Position numbers and translations under genes: made by a program. This document shows positions 8,020-16,521 of a stretch of DNA of 64,000 nucleotides, in pieces. Below the pieces are notes generated by a model. That model had not been told where the DNA came from. It did no database searches and saw nothing but the letters and a program-made list of their open reading frames with translations. The stretch is from Coriobacteriaceae bacterium AM100-PB1-1D-6A (GTDB lineage Bacteria > Actinomycetota > Coriobacteriia > Coriobacteriales > Coriobacteriaceae). Each line of letters starts with the position of its first letter. The first letter of the stretch is position 1. The stretch covers positions 124,001 through 188,000 of the forward strand of contig JAQDNC010000002.1 in the NCBI GenBank assembly GCA_027660625.1, in the 5' to 3' direction.

Positions 8020-9549
8020 ATGTCTAATGCACTTGGTCGCGATCTTGCAAAGCTGGTCGCCGCTGTTGACGCCGCCGCCTCTGAGTGCGGTCATGGCGCG
8101 TATGGCCAGCGCTTTCATATTATGCCGCCGGCGGGCTGGCTCAACGACCCCAACGGTCTTTGCCAGGCAGATGGCGTATTTCACGCGTACTTTCAGTATG
8201 CCCCGTTTGATGTGAACGGCGGCGTCAAGATGTGGGGCCATGCCACGAGCCGTGACCTTATGAACTGGGAATACGTCGCCGCGCCGCTGCTTCCCGACGA
8301 GCCGTTTGACTGCCATGGCGTGTACTCGGGCTCGGCTTTGGTCGTGGACGGTCGCATTCGCGTGCTCTATACCGGCAACGTTAAGCTCCCCGATGCGGAT
8401 GGCGTCTTTGACTACGTCAACACCGGTCGTCGCGCCGATACCGTGTATGTCGAAAGCGCCGATGGACAGACGTTTAGCCAAAAGCGCGTGGTGCTGGCGT
8501 CGGAGGACTATCCCGAGGATCTGACGTGCCACGTGCGCGATCCCAAGGTGTGGCGTGATGAGGCCGGTCGTTATCACATGGTGTTGGGCGCGCGTCGTCG
8601 CGTTGACGGGCCGCACGCTGAGAGCCGTTTTTGTGCGATGCACGGCGAGGGCGCCGGGCGTGATGTGGGCGAGATCCTGGTGTATGGCTCGGCCGATATG
8701 TTGAGCTGGGAGCTCGAGAGCCGTGTATCTACGCCCGATCGCTTTGGATTTATGTGGGAATGCCCCGGCTATATCGAGCTCGATGCGAATGGCAATACCG
8801 CTGCATTTTTGTCGTTCTCGCCCCAGGGGCTCGAGGGCGGTCGTTGGGACCGCGGTAACGTATACGCTGCTGGCTACATGCCTGTAACGGGCGACATTAC
8901 CGGTGGTGTCGGAGCCTATGAGCTTGGCGAGTTCCGCCTGTGGGACGCCGGTTTTGACTTCTATGCTCCGCAGGAGTTTACGTCCGAGGATGGTCGCCAC
9001 ATTCTGATCGGCTGGATGGGCATGCCCGATGAGCCGACCTATGGCAACGACCCCACCGTGACGTGCGGCTGGCAGCACTGCATGACGGTGCCGCGTGAGC
9101 TTACAGCCGGTGCCGACGGCGTGGTGCTGCAACAGCCGGCGCGCGAGATTGAGCACCATTATGCCTCGGTGCGTGTGGGGGCGGGCACGTTGGAGGTTGC
9201 CGGCGATACCTGCTTTGACGTTGATGTTGACGGTGTCGACGGTGCGTTTACCGCAACCGTCGATGGCGAGCTGAAGCTGGCGTTTGTGCCCGCCGAGGGC
9301 GAACTGCCCACGCGTTTTGAGATGCGATTTACCGACGAGGGTCGCACTTCTGCCGGCTGCGGTCGTACCGTGCGCTGGGAGCCCGCCGACGAGGTTCGTA
9401 GCGTGCGCATTGTTGGCGATGCCTCTTCGGTCGAGGTGTTTGTGAACGATGGCGCGCTCGTGTTTTCGACGCGCATCTATCCCGAGGCCTATGGCGTGAC
9501 CGTTGACGCTCCGGGTGCGAGTGTGACCTATCACACGCTCAACATCTAG
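8020..9549 (+). CDS. scrB: Sucrose-6-phosphate hydrolase (GH32)
   Basis: 509 residues, the usual length for bacterial GH32 enzymes. The beta-propeller carries all three catalytic signatures: WLNDPNG (nucleophile Asp, ~residue 47), RDPKVW (transition-state Asp) and the acid/base Glu in MWECPGY. A C-terminal beta-sandwich follows. It hydrolyses sucrose 6-phosphate made by the PTS transporter into glucose 6-phosphate and fructose. It is 106 bases downstream of the PTS gene and ends the module at a strong terminator. Confidence 0.92.
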   Translation: MSNALGRDLAKLVAAVDAAASECGHGAYGQRFHIMPPAGWLNDPNGLCQADGVFHAYFQYAPFDVNGGVKMWGHATSRDLMNWEYVAAPLLPDEPFDCHGVYSGSALVVDGRIRVLYTGNVKLPDADGVFDYVNTGRRADTVYVESADGQTFSQKRVVLASEDYPEDLTCHVRDPKVWRDEAGRYHMVLGARRRVDGPHAESRFCAMHGEGAGRDVGEILVYGSADMLSWELESRVSTPDRFGFMWECPGYIELDANGNTAAFLSFSPQGLEGGRWDRGNVYAAGYMPVTGDITGGVGAYELGEFRLWDAGFDFYAPQEFTSEDGRHILIGWMGMPDEPTYGNDPTVTCGWQHCMTVPRELTAGADGVVLQQPAREIEHHYASVRVGAGTLEVAGDTCFDVDVDGVDGAFTATVDGELKLAFVPAEGELPTRFEMRFTDEGRTSAGCGRTVRWEPADEVRSVRIVGDASSVEVFVNDGALVFSTRIYPEAYGVTVDAPGASVTYHTLNI

Positions 9550-9587
9550 GCGATTCGTCGCATATAGGCGCTATACTGCAGCCGTTG

Positions 9588-9630
9588 CCCACGATGCGGG
9601 GGAACACCCGCATCGTGGGTTTTTGTTTTG
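9588..9630 (+). terminator. Strong intrinsic terminator after scrB
   Basis: Perfect 13-bp stem CCCACGATGCGGG / CCCGCATCGTGGG with a 6-base loop, followed by TTTTTGTTTTG. It lies only 16 bases before the next start codon, so the next gene has a leader containing it or relies on read-through. Confidence 0.85.
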
Positions 9631-9645
9631 AAGGGACGGTACCGT

Positions 9646-10638
9646 ATGGGCGTACAGCAGCTAGAGGAGGCCTGGGCTGCAAGGGCCGGCGCGCGTGGGG
9701 CGCGACTGGTTGCGGCCTCGCATGTTCCGGCGGCGCTGTCGCGGCTGGTGATTGTGCGTCCCGGTGATCGTCTGGTTGCCTTTGCGGACGACTTTGCCGA
9801 TGCGTTTGCGCACGGCTTTGATGCCTGCGACGTGGCTATGGTGGGGGAGCCGTCGGCTGCCGCGTTTGCTGCTGCGTCCGAGGGCTTTGATGCTTCGTTT
9901 GATGCCGAGGGGCCGCACCTGTGGTGGTTTGTGAACTCAATCGGTGGCTTTGGCTTGCGTGTGCCCGATCTTCGTGCGTTAGGCCGCGCAGCGCGTGAGG
10001 CTCATGCGCTGCTCGTGGTGGATAACACCGTGGCTGGCCTCTTTGGGTGCGACCCGCTGCGTTTGGGTGCCGTCCTGTCGCTTGAAGCACTCGACCGTGT
10101 GTGCGCCGGTAAGGTTCCTCGCAAGCTCGTTGCCGTATCGGTCGCACGCTCGCAGCTCAAGCGCCATCGTGTGGATGCTGCTGCCGAGTGCGCGCATGCC
10201 CTGCTTGAGGGGTGCGGACTGGTCGCGCTCGACTTGTCCTCCGATGAGGCTGAGGTTCTGGAGAACTGGCTCGCCACGCTCGACACCCGCATGCAGGCGC
10301 ACTTCGATCGCGCCCGTGCGCTGGCTGAATATTTGGCCGCGAACGAGATGGTGCGCAACGTGCACTATCCCGGGCTGACCTCGCATCCCGACCATGCCAT
10401 CGCAACCGGCATCCTGGAGCACGGTTTTGGCCCGGCAGTTGAATTTGACCTTATCGAATGCAGCGCGGGAGAGCTGTTCGACGCTTTGCCGGGGGAGTTT
10501 CGCACATCGCCCGCCGGCGGCGCAACGACGCGCCTTTCGGCTCCACGCGGCAAGCAGGGGAACACCATTCGCCTCTTCGCCGGCACCGACGACCCTTTGA
10601 TCGTGGCCGCCACTCTAGACAACGCCCTCCGCAACTAG
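9646..10638 (+). CDS. Cys/Met-metabolism PLP-enzyme-like protein, apparently without the PLP lysine
   Basis: 330 residues, shorter than the ~380-400 of cystathionine gamma-synthase relatives. Family features are visible: VVDNTVAGLF (the usual VDNT strand) at ~125-135, HYPGLTSHPDH at ~245, and a C-terminal TTRLSAPRGKQGNTIRL region. The position where the family has SATKY with the Schiff-base lysine instead reads LSLEALDRV, and the N-terminal cofactor-binding segment is shortened. It may be non-catalytic or have a changed chemistry (inference). Start ATG 9646 is used because GAAGGGA precedes it; an upstream TTG at 9628 lies in the terminator tail. Confidence 0.7.
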   Translation: MGVQQLEEAWAARAGARGARLVAASHVPAALSRLVIVRPGDRLVAFADDFADAFAHGFDACDVAMVGEPSAAAFAAASEGFDASFDAEGPHLWWFVNSIGGFGLRVPDLRALGRAAREAHALLVVDNTVAGLFGCDPLRLGAVLSLEALDRVCAGKVPRKLVAVSVARSQLKRHRVDAAAECAHALLEGCGLVALDLSSDEAEVLENWLATLDTRMQAHFDRARALAEYLAANEMVRNVHYPGLTSHPDHAIATGILEHGFGPAVEFDLIECSAGELFDALPGEFRTSPAGGATTRLSAPRGKQGNTIRLFAGTDDPLIVAATLDNALRN

Positions 10639-10656
10639 CTAAATCATCCTCAACTC

Positions 10657-10731
10657 CATAAGTTGCGGTGAAATATGGATTGATTTACGGCTTTAACCGC
10701 ATAAACAGCCCCTATTTCACCGCAACTTATG
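10657..10731. repeat. 19-bp perfect inverted repeat between convergent genes
   Basis: Arms CATAAGTTGCGGTGAAATA (10657-10675) and its exact complement (10713-10731) enclose 37 bases with a second small hairpin (ACGG/CCG). It lies between the convergent PLP-like and ModE-like genes. It resembles a small dispersed palindromic element and could also act as a bidirectional terminator. Confidence 0.75.
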
Positions 10732-10770
10732 AGAAGGGGTTGTGTAGCTAAATAGCCCCGTCCCAAATGG

Positions 10771-11115
10771 CTACTCTTTGATGCTGGCGATGAGGTCGCT
10801 TGCTTTGTTGGCGATGATGTTGTTGATGTCGGCCTGCAGTTCCTCGTAGACCGCGATGGCTCGCTCGCCGGCGGGGGTGAGCGTGGATCCGCGGGCGCCG
10901 TCGCGCTCGATGAGTTTGCATCCCAGCTGGCCTTCGGCCTCGTTTACGATGCGCCAAGCCTTGGAATACGCCATGCCCATGCTTTTGGCGGCCCGGTTGA
11001 GCGAGTGCTCGCGGGCGATACCTTGCAGCAGCAAGACGCAGCCGTGGCCGAAGACGCCTGGCAATTCCTTGTCGCACGCTTGAATGACCAACTTTGCCGT
11101 CGTCTTGTACTCCAT
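10771..11115 (-). CDS. ModE-like winged-helix regulator
   Basis: 114 residues, single DNA-binding domain of the ModE N-terminal/LysR-like type: SLNRAAKSMGMAYSKAWRIVNEAE is the helix-turn-helix, followed by the wing containing RDGARGSTLTPAGE. No molybdate-binding (TOBE/DI) domain follows, so it is a stand-alone HTH member whose ligand, if any, is unknown. ATG at 11115 has GGGGAGA at a suitable distance; GTG at 11124 is an alternative. It diverges from guaB. Confidence 0.75.
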   Translation of the reverse strand: MEYKTTAKLVIQACDKELPGVFGHGCVLLLQGIAREHSLNRAAKSMGMAYSKAWRIVNEAEGQLGCKLIERDGARGSTLTPAGERAIAVYEELQADINNIIANKASDLIASIKE

Positions 11116-11200
11116 GTGCTCCACGTCTCCCCGCTAAAGTGTTTGCTGGGCAAACGCAAAGCCTGCGTCAAACCCTCGTGTGCTCTTCTTAAATCATGCA

Positions 11201-11229
11201 TTGTAGCAGTCAAAGTGCGTTAAGATACT
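11201..11229 (+). promoter_or_regulatory. Candidate guaB promoter
   Basis: TTGTAG (11201-11206), 17-base spacer, GATACT (11224-11229), about 80 bases upstream of guaB. The -10 is one base off TATACT. Confidence 0.5.
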
Positions 11230-11308
11230 TCCCCAGTATTGGGCGCCCAAGGTTGGGCTGGGTCCTACGAGGCCTGCAGCCGACCGGTCGCATGGAAAAA
11301 GGAGAAAC

Positions 11309-12820
11309 ATGGCTACGTTCTTTCCCGGTGAGTCCCACACGTTTTCGGAGTATCTGCTGGTCCCTGGTTACTCGTCCTCGCAGTGCATCCCCAACAACGT
11401 CTCTCTCAAGACTCCGCTGACCCGCTTTAAGCGCGGTGAGAAGCCGGCAATCACCCTGAACATCCCCATGGTTTCCGCCATCATGCAGTCCGTCTCGGGC
11501 GTCGACATGGGTGTCGCGCTCGCTACCGAGGGTGGCCTGTCCTTCATTTACGGTTCCCAGAGCGCCGAGTCCGAGGCCGCTATGGTCAAGGCCGTCAAGG
11601 ATCACAAGGCCGGCTTCGTTCAGTCCGATTCTACGCTGACCCCCGACATGACCATGGAGCAGGTCATCGAGCTCAAGGAGAAGACCGGTCACTCCACCAT
11701 GCCGGTTACCGACGATGGCACTCCCAAGGGTAAGCTCCTGGGCATCGTCACCAGCCGTGACTATCGCCCCAGCCGCGATGACCACCAGACGAAGGTCTCC
11801 GAGTTCATGACCCCGCGTGAGCAGCTCATCGTGGGCGACAAGAACATCAGCCTTAAGGTTGCCAACGACGTCATCTGGGACAACAAGCTCAACGCCCTGC
11901 CCATCGTCGACGACAACGATCACCTGATGGGCATCGTTTTCCGTAAGGACTACGATAGCCACAAGACCAACCCCAACGAGCTACTCGACGGCGATAAGCG
12001 CTACATGGTCGGCGCCGGCATCAACACCCGCGACTATGCCGAGCGCGTGCCGCTGCTCATCGAGGCCGGTGCCGACGTCCTGTGCATCGACTCTTCCGAG
12101 GGCTTCAGCGAGTGGCAGAAGCGCACCATCGAGTGGATCCGCGCCAACTACGGCGAGGACGTCAAGGTCGGCGCCGGTAACGTCGTCGACGCCGAGGGCT
12201 TCCGCTTCCTGGCAGACTGCGGTGCCGACTTCATCAAGGTCGGTATCGGCGGTGGCTCCATCTGCATCACCCGCGAGACCAAGGGTATCGGCCGTGGCCA
12301 GGCTACCGCGCTGATCGACGTCTGCCGCGCTCGCGACGAGTATTACGAGGAGACCGGCGTCTACGTGCCCGTGTGCTCCGACGGCGGTATCGTCTACGAC
12401 TACCACATGACGCTCGCCCTGGCCATGGGTGCAGACTTCATGATGCTGGGCCGCTACTTCGCTCGCTTCGACGAGAGCCCGACCGAGCGCGTCAACGTCA
12501 ACGGCCAGTACATGAAGGAGTACTGGGGCGAGGGTTCTGCTCGTGCCCGCAACTGGCAGCGCTACGATCTGGGTGGCGCCGCGAAGCTCAGCTTCGTTGA
12601 GGGCGTCGACTCCTACGTTCCCTACGCCGGTTCCCTCAAGGACGGCGTGGGCGGCACGCTCTACAAGGTCAAGTCCACGATGTGCAACTGCGGCGCCCTC
12701 TCGATCCCCGAGCTCCAGGAAAAGGCACGCCTGACTCTGGTCAGCTCCACCTCCATCGTCGAAGGCGGCGCCCACGACGTAGTCGTCAAGGACTCCCAGC
12801 AAAGCGTCAGCTATCGCTAA
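11309..12820 (+). CDS. guaB: IMP dehydrogenase, Tritrichomonas-like type
   Basis: 503 residues. It oxidises IMP to XMP with NAD+, the committed step of GMP synthesis. A (beta/alpha)8 barrel is interrupted by a CBS pair at ~100-220. The catalytic loop [18 protein letters not shown] places the nucleophile Cys at residue 319, and the flap contains the Arg-Tyr pair in NWQRYDLGG. From memory, length, Cys number and long blocks ([30 protein letters not shown]) match IMPDH of the parasite Tritrichomonas foetus far better than typical bacterial GuaB, whose loop reads GxGPGSICTTR. A strong RBS (AAGGAG) precedes the ATG. Confidence 0.93.
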   Translation: MATFFPGESHTFSEYLLVPGYSSSQCIPNNVSLKTPLTRFKRGEKPAITLNIPMVSAIMQSVSGVDMGVALATEGGLSFIYGSQSAESEAAMVKAVKDHKAGFVQSDSTLTPDMTMEQVIELKEKTGHSTMPVTDDGTPKGKLLGIVTSRDYRPSRDDHQTKVSEFMTPREQLIVGDKNISLKVANDVIWDNKLNALPIVDDNDHLMGIVFRKDYDSHKTNPNELLDGDKRYMVGAGINTRDYAERVPLLIEAGADVLCIDSSEGFSEWQKRTIEWIRANYGEDVKVGAGNVVDAEGFRFLADCGADFIKVGIGGGSICITRETKGIGRGQATALIDVCRARDEYYEETGVYVPVCSDGGIVYDYHMTLALAMGADFMMLGRYFARFDESPTERVNVNGQYMKEYWGEGSARARNWQRYDLGGAAKLSFVEGVDSYVPYAGSLKDGVGGTLYKVKSTMCNCGALSIPELQEKARLTLVSSTSIVEGGAHDVVVKDSQQSVSYR

Positions 12821-12825
12821 GCGGC

Positions 12826-12922
12826 TTTCCCAAGCACCGCACCTTGCCGTTCAAACCGTCGCTCGCGTACCAAAGTACGCGTCGCTCCTCTTTCACGGCA
12901 ATCTGCGGCACTTGGAAAACCC
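12826..12922. repeat. Dispersed intergenic palindrome, copy 2
   Basis: Inverse-orientation copy of the 5186-5242 element. The shared core is 12845-12900 with hairpin GCGTAC-CAAA-GTACGC. Outer arms CCAAG..CCGCA..TTGCCGT and ACGGCAA..TGCGG..CTTGG extend the imperfect palindrome to nearly 100 bp. It lies immediately 3' of guaB. Confidence 0.7.
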
Positions 12923-12979
12923 GATCATGCTTGGGCGGGTAACAATTAGCGGTTGATTCACAACCACGTTATTTAGATA

Positions 12980-13020
12980 AAGCGAGATGCCCGCAAGTCG
13001 CAGGCATCTCGCTTGTCGTA
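12980..13020 (+). terminator. Probable guaB terminator
   Basis: AAGCGAGATGCC / GGCATCTCGCTT, 12-bp stem with an 11-base loop, followed by a moderately T-rich tail (TGTCGTATTT). Confidence 0.6.
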
Positions 13021-13044
13021 TTTGCTATCATCAGTCAAGTTAAC

Positions 13045-13175
13045 CTTAGGGTCGGTCGGCTTGGCTTTGTTCGTTACAAGTTCCGCACGCAAAGAAGAGC
13101 ACTTAATGTGCTCTTCGTCTTGCGCAGGACTGTCCGCAGTAGCGAATAAAGCTAAGCCGACCGACCCCAGCTAAG
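13045..13175 (+). promoter_or_regulatory. Long rod-like RNA hairpin in the leuS leader
   Basis: Bases 13049-13077 pair without a bulge with 13139-13167: 29 consecutive pairs, three of them G-U. Inside are further stems CGCAA/TTGCG (13088-13092, 13120-13124) and a 9-bp tip GAAGAGCAC/GTGCTCTTC (13094-13102, 13108-13116). The rod ends ~16 bases before the leuS RBS. There is no T-box sequence. It could be a translational regulator, an RNase III site or a small RNA; its role is unknown. Confidence 0.65.
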
Positions 13176-13190
13176 ATTAAAGGAGCTGAT

Positions 13191-15767
13191 ATGTGCGATT
13201 GCACAGATCATAAGGACGAGATTCCTGTCTACGACGCGCAGGCCATTGAGTCCAGGTGGATGAAGGCCTGGGAGGACTCCAACCTCTTTGCCGTCGACAC
13301 CGACGACAGCAAGCCCAAGAAGTACGTGCTCGAGATGTTCCCGTATCCGTCGGGCGACCTGCACATGGGCCACGCGCGCAACTACACTATCGGCGATGCC
13401 ATGGCCCGTCAGGCCCGCATGCGTGGCTACGACGTGCTGCACCCCATCGGCTTTGACGCCTTTGGCCTGCCTGCCGAGAACGCCGCCATCAAGCACAACA
13501 CGCAGGCTGCCGCCTGGACGTATAAGAACATGGACCAGGCGCTCGCCACGATGAAGCGCATGGGCTTCTCCTACGATCTGGATCGCATGGTCAAGACCTG
13601 CAGCTCCGATTATTACCGTTGGGGTCAGTGGATCTTTGAGAAGTTGTGGGAAAAGGGCCTGGTCTACCGCAAGAAGAACCCGGTCAACTGGTGCCCCACC
13701 TGCAAGACCGTTCTGGCCAACGAGCAGGTCACCGAGGGCAAGTGCTGGCGCTGCGGCACCGAGCCCGAGAAGCGCGACCTTGAGCAGTGGTACTTCAAGA
13801 TTACCGATTACTCCCAGGAGCTGCTCGACGACCTGGAGAAGCTCCCCGGCTGGCCCGAGCGCGTCAAGCAGATGCAGGCCAACTGGATCGGTCGCTCCGA
13901 GGGCGCCGAGGTCGACTTTACCCTGTGCGACAAGGATGGCGAGCCCATCGAGGGCGACGAGGGCAAGATCACCGTCTTCACCACGCGTGCCGATACGCTC
14001 TTCGGTGTCTCCTTCTTTGTCCTGGCCCCCGAGTACGCTCGTCTGCACGAGCTCGTCGAGGGTACGGAGTACGAGGAGGCCGTGACCAAGATCGTCGAGG
14101 ACTCCAAGCATATCTCCGCCGTCGAGCGTGCCCAGGGCACCCTCGAGAAGCACGGTGCCTTTACCGGCCGCTACGTGGTGAACCCGGTCAACGGCGAGAA
14201 GGTCCCTGTGTGGGTTGCCGATTATGTCGTTGCCGACTATGGCACCGGTGCCGTCATGGCCGTTCCCTGCGGCGACCAGCGCGACTTTGAGTTCGCCCGC
14301 AAGTACGACCTGCCGATCGTGCCGATCATCCTGGACGATGACGACCGCGCTGCCGTCGAGGCCAACGGCGAGACCATCGATACCTTCCATGCCGAGACCG
14401 TCGACTGGGATTGCGCCCACGCTGCCGAGGGCACGCTCGTCCAGTCCGGCAAGTACACCGGTATGCGCGGCGGCAAGCACTCCGAGGGCGAGGCTGCAAT
14501 CGTTGCTGACCTCGAGGCCATGGGCTGCGGTCGTCGTAAGGTCGAGTTCCGTCTGCGCGACTGGCTCATTTCCCGCCAGCGCTATTGGGGCAACCCCATC
14601 CCGGCCATCCACTGCGAGCACTGCGGCATCGTGCCCGTGCCCGAGGACCAGCTGCCGGTGACGCTGCCCGAGAACCTGGACCTGGGCGCCGGCGAGACCC
14701 TCGCCGAGTGCAAGGAGTTCTACGAGACCACCTGCCCGGTCTGCGGTCGCCCGGCCAAGCGCGAGACCGATACCATGGACACCTTCACCTGCTCCAGCTG
14801 GTATTACCTGCGCTATACCGACCCGCACAACACCGAGCTGCCCTTCTCCAAGGACGCCGCCGACCGCTGGATGCCCGTCGATAACTACATCGGCGGCATC
14901 GAGCACGCCATTTTGCACCTGCTCTACAGCCGCTTCTTTACCAAGGCGCTGCGCGACCTGGGTCTGCTGAGCGTGGACGAGCCCTTCACCAACCTGCTGT
15001 GCCAGGGCATGGTCAAGGACGAGAACGGCGACACCATGTCCAAGTCCAAGGGCAACGTCGTGCCCCCGAGCTCGGTTATCGAGCCCTACGGCGCCGACAC
15101 CATGCGTCTGGCGATCCTGTTTATCGCCCCGCCCGAGAAGGACTTCGACTGGGATCCCAAGGCCGTCGAGGGTGCCAACCGCTTTATCAAGCGCGCCTGG
15201 CGTATCGTGTGGCAGCTCGTCCAGTCCGGCGATGCCAACGTGGCCTTTGACAAGTCCGTGCTCGACGAGGCGGCGCTCAAGCTCTATCGCGAGCGTCACC
15301 GCACCATCGCCAAGTGCACCGAGGACTATGACCGCGGCCAGTTCAACACCGCGATCTCGGCCGTCATGGAGCTCGTCAACGCGGCGAGCGCCTACCTCAA
15401 CGCCACCGAGGGTGCCGCCCGCGACAAGGCGCTGTGCTACGGTGTGGCCAAGGACATCGTGAGCGTCCTTGCCCCCATCTGCCCGTTCTGGGCTGACGAG
15501 CTGTGGCACGAGGCGCTCGGCTGCGAGGGCAACGCCTACACCGCCGCCTGGCCCGAGTTCGACCTGGCCGAGTCCGTTGAGGACACGGTGCAGATCGTCG
15601 TCCAGGTTCTCGGCAAGGTCCGTGGCCGCATCGACGTGGCCCGCGATGCCTCCAACGAGGAGATGCAGGCTGCTGCCGAGGCCGCCGTCGCCAAGTGGAC
15701 CGAGGGTAAGACCGTTGTCAAGGCCATCTGCGTACCCGGCAAGCTGGTCAACCTAGTGGTTAAGTAA
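13191..15767 (+). CDS. leuS: Leucyl-tRNA synthetase
   Basis: 858 residues, class I synthetase charging tRNA-Leu. The HIGH-type motif is HMGHARN at ~58-64, after PYPSGDL; a zinc-ribbon-like segment (CPTC..CWRCG) at ~165-187; CP1 editing domain ~220-420; KMSKS-type loop MSKSKGN at ~616; anticodon-binding domain and C-terminal KxGxVRG-containing domain follow. The start ATG follows AAAGGAG. It is a single-gene unit with a long structured leader and its own terminator. Confidence 0.97.
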   Translation: MCDCTDHKDEIPVYDAQAIESRWMKAWEDSNLFAVDTDDSKPKKYVLEMFPYPSGDLHMGHARNYTIGDAMARQARMRGYDVLHPIGFDAFGLPAENAAIKHNTQAAAWTYKNMDQALATMKRMGFSYDLDRMVKTCSSDYYRWGQWIFEKLWEKGLVYRKKNPVNWCPTCKTVLANEQVTEGKCWRCGTEPEKRDLEQWYFKITDYSQELLDDLEKLPGWPERVKQMQANWIGRSEGAEVDFTLCDKDGEPIEGDEGKITVFTTRADTLFGVSFFVLAPEYARLHELVEGTEYEEAVTKIVEDSKHISAVERAQGTLEKHGAFTGRYVVNPVNGEKVPVWVADYVVADYGTGAVMAVPCGDQRDFEFARKYDLPIVPIILDDDDRAAVEANGETIDTFHAETVDWDCAHAAEGTLVQSGKYTGMRGGKHSEGEAAIVADLEAMGCGRRKVEFRLRDWLISRQRYWGNPIPAIHCEHCGIVPVPEDQLPVTLPENLDLGAGETLAECKEFYETTCPVCGRPAKRETDTMDTFTCSSWYYLRYTDPHNTELPFSKDAADRWMPVDNYIGGIEHAILHLLYSRFFTKALRDLGLLSVDEPFTNLLCQGMVKDENGDTMSKSKGNVVPPSSVIEPYGADTMRLAILFIAPPEKDFDWDPKAVEGANRFIKRAWRIVWQLVQSGDANVAFDKSVLDEAALKLYRERHRTIAKCTEDYDRGQFNTAISAVMELVNAASAYLNATEGAARDKALCYGVAKDIVSVLAPICPFWADELWHEALGCEGNAYTAAWPEFDLAESVEDTVQIVVQVLGKVRGRIDVARDASNEEMQAAAEAAVAKWTEGKTVVKAICVPGKLVNLVVK

Positions 15768-15795
15768 ACGCCGCACGTATAGCCGGCGTGTAAAA

Positions 15796-15837
15796 GACGA
15801 GGGACGATCCGGCTGGATCGCCCCTCGTTTTGTTTTG
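15796..15837 (+). terminator. leuS terminator
   Basis: CGAGGGACGATCC-GGCT-GGATCGCCCCTCG stem (one mismatch) followed by TTTTGTTTTGT. Confidence 0.8.
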
Positions 15838-15918
15838 TCTGCTCGCGGCGCCCGCGGTCAATTGTTCTATTCTTGTGGAGATACTGTGGGCGCGCTGACC
15901 TGCGAGTTTCTGTTGTGC

Positions 15919-15947
15919 TTGCACGTTTTCGCAGGTATTGGTATAGT
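15919..15947 (+). promoter_or_regulatory. Promoter of the rimP-nusA-infB operon
   Basis: TTGCAC (15919-15924), 17-base spacer, TATAGT (15942-15947): a near-consensus primary-sigma promoter. Transcription should begin near 15954. Confidence 0.8.
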
Positions 15948-15972
15948 TTGCTTGCAAATGAAGTTGTAATTG

Positions 15973-16006
15973 AAAGAAGTGGGGTTTCGGCCCCGCTTCT
16001 TTTTTG
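15973..16006 (+). terminator. Leader terminator/attenuator upstream of rimP
   Basis: AAGAAGTGGGG-TTTCGG-CCCCGCTTCTTTTTT, an intrinsic terminator only ~20 bases after the predicted start of transcription and before rimP. It fits attenuation of an operon that encodes NusA, itself a termination factor. Confidence 0.75.
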
Positions 16007-16025
16007 TATGGATGGAGGTGCCGCA

Positions 16026-16520
16026 ATGGTCAAGACCAAGACCGAGCAGGCGATCATCGACGCGCTCGAGGCCGTCGCTCCCCAGCACGATGTCGACATC
16101 GTCGACGTCGAGCTCGTGGGCGCCACCAAGGCCCCCTGCGTGCGCGTGCGTATCGAGGGTGCCGAGGGTCAGAGCCTGTCGCTCAACGACGTCACGGCCA
16201 ACACCAAGTGGGTCGGCGATGTGATTGAGGAGCTCGACCCCATCTCTTCGAGCTATACGCTCGAGGTGTCGAGCCCGGGTATGGCGCGCCCGCTGCGCCG
16301 TCCGCGCGACTTTGCCCGCTTTGTGGGCGAGAACTGTGAGCTCACCTCCACCGCCACCGAGGGCCGTCGCAAGTACGCCGGCAAGATTGCCGCTGCGACC
16401 GAGACCGACGTGACCCTCGAGCTCGAGGACGGCGAGTCCGTCACCCTCGATTTCTCTGATGTTAAAAAGTGCAAGTTGAAGCCCACCTACGACTTCAAGC
16501 CCGCGAAGGAAGGAAAGTAA
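16026..16520 (+). CDS. rimP: Ribosome maturation factor RimP
   Basis: 164 residues, two-domain RimP for 30S assembly. The N-terminal domain has GATKAPCVRVRIEG and the LSLNDVT segment; the family motif YTLEVSSPGMARPLRRPRDF is at ~76-95; the C-terminal SH3-like domain ends in a basic tail. ATG 16026 is chosen for the GGAGGTG at 16014-16020; the frame stays open upstream but crosses the leader terminator. It is first in the operon and ends 1 base before nusA. Confidence 0.93.
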   Translation: MVKTKTEQAIIDALEAVAPQHDVDIVDVELVGATKAPCVRVRIEGAEGQSLSLNDVTANTKWVGDVIEELDPISSSYTLEVSSPGMARPLRRPRDFARFVGENCELTSTATEGRRKYAGKIAAATETDVTLELEDGESVTLDFSDVKKCKLKPTYDFKPAKEGK

Positions 16521-16521
16521 G

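Noticed and set aside
13152..15509. 785-residue minus-strand frame opposite leuS
   Set aside because: Mirror of the leuS codon pattern; no RBS and no domains.
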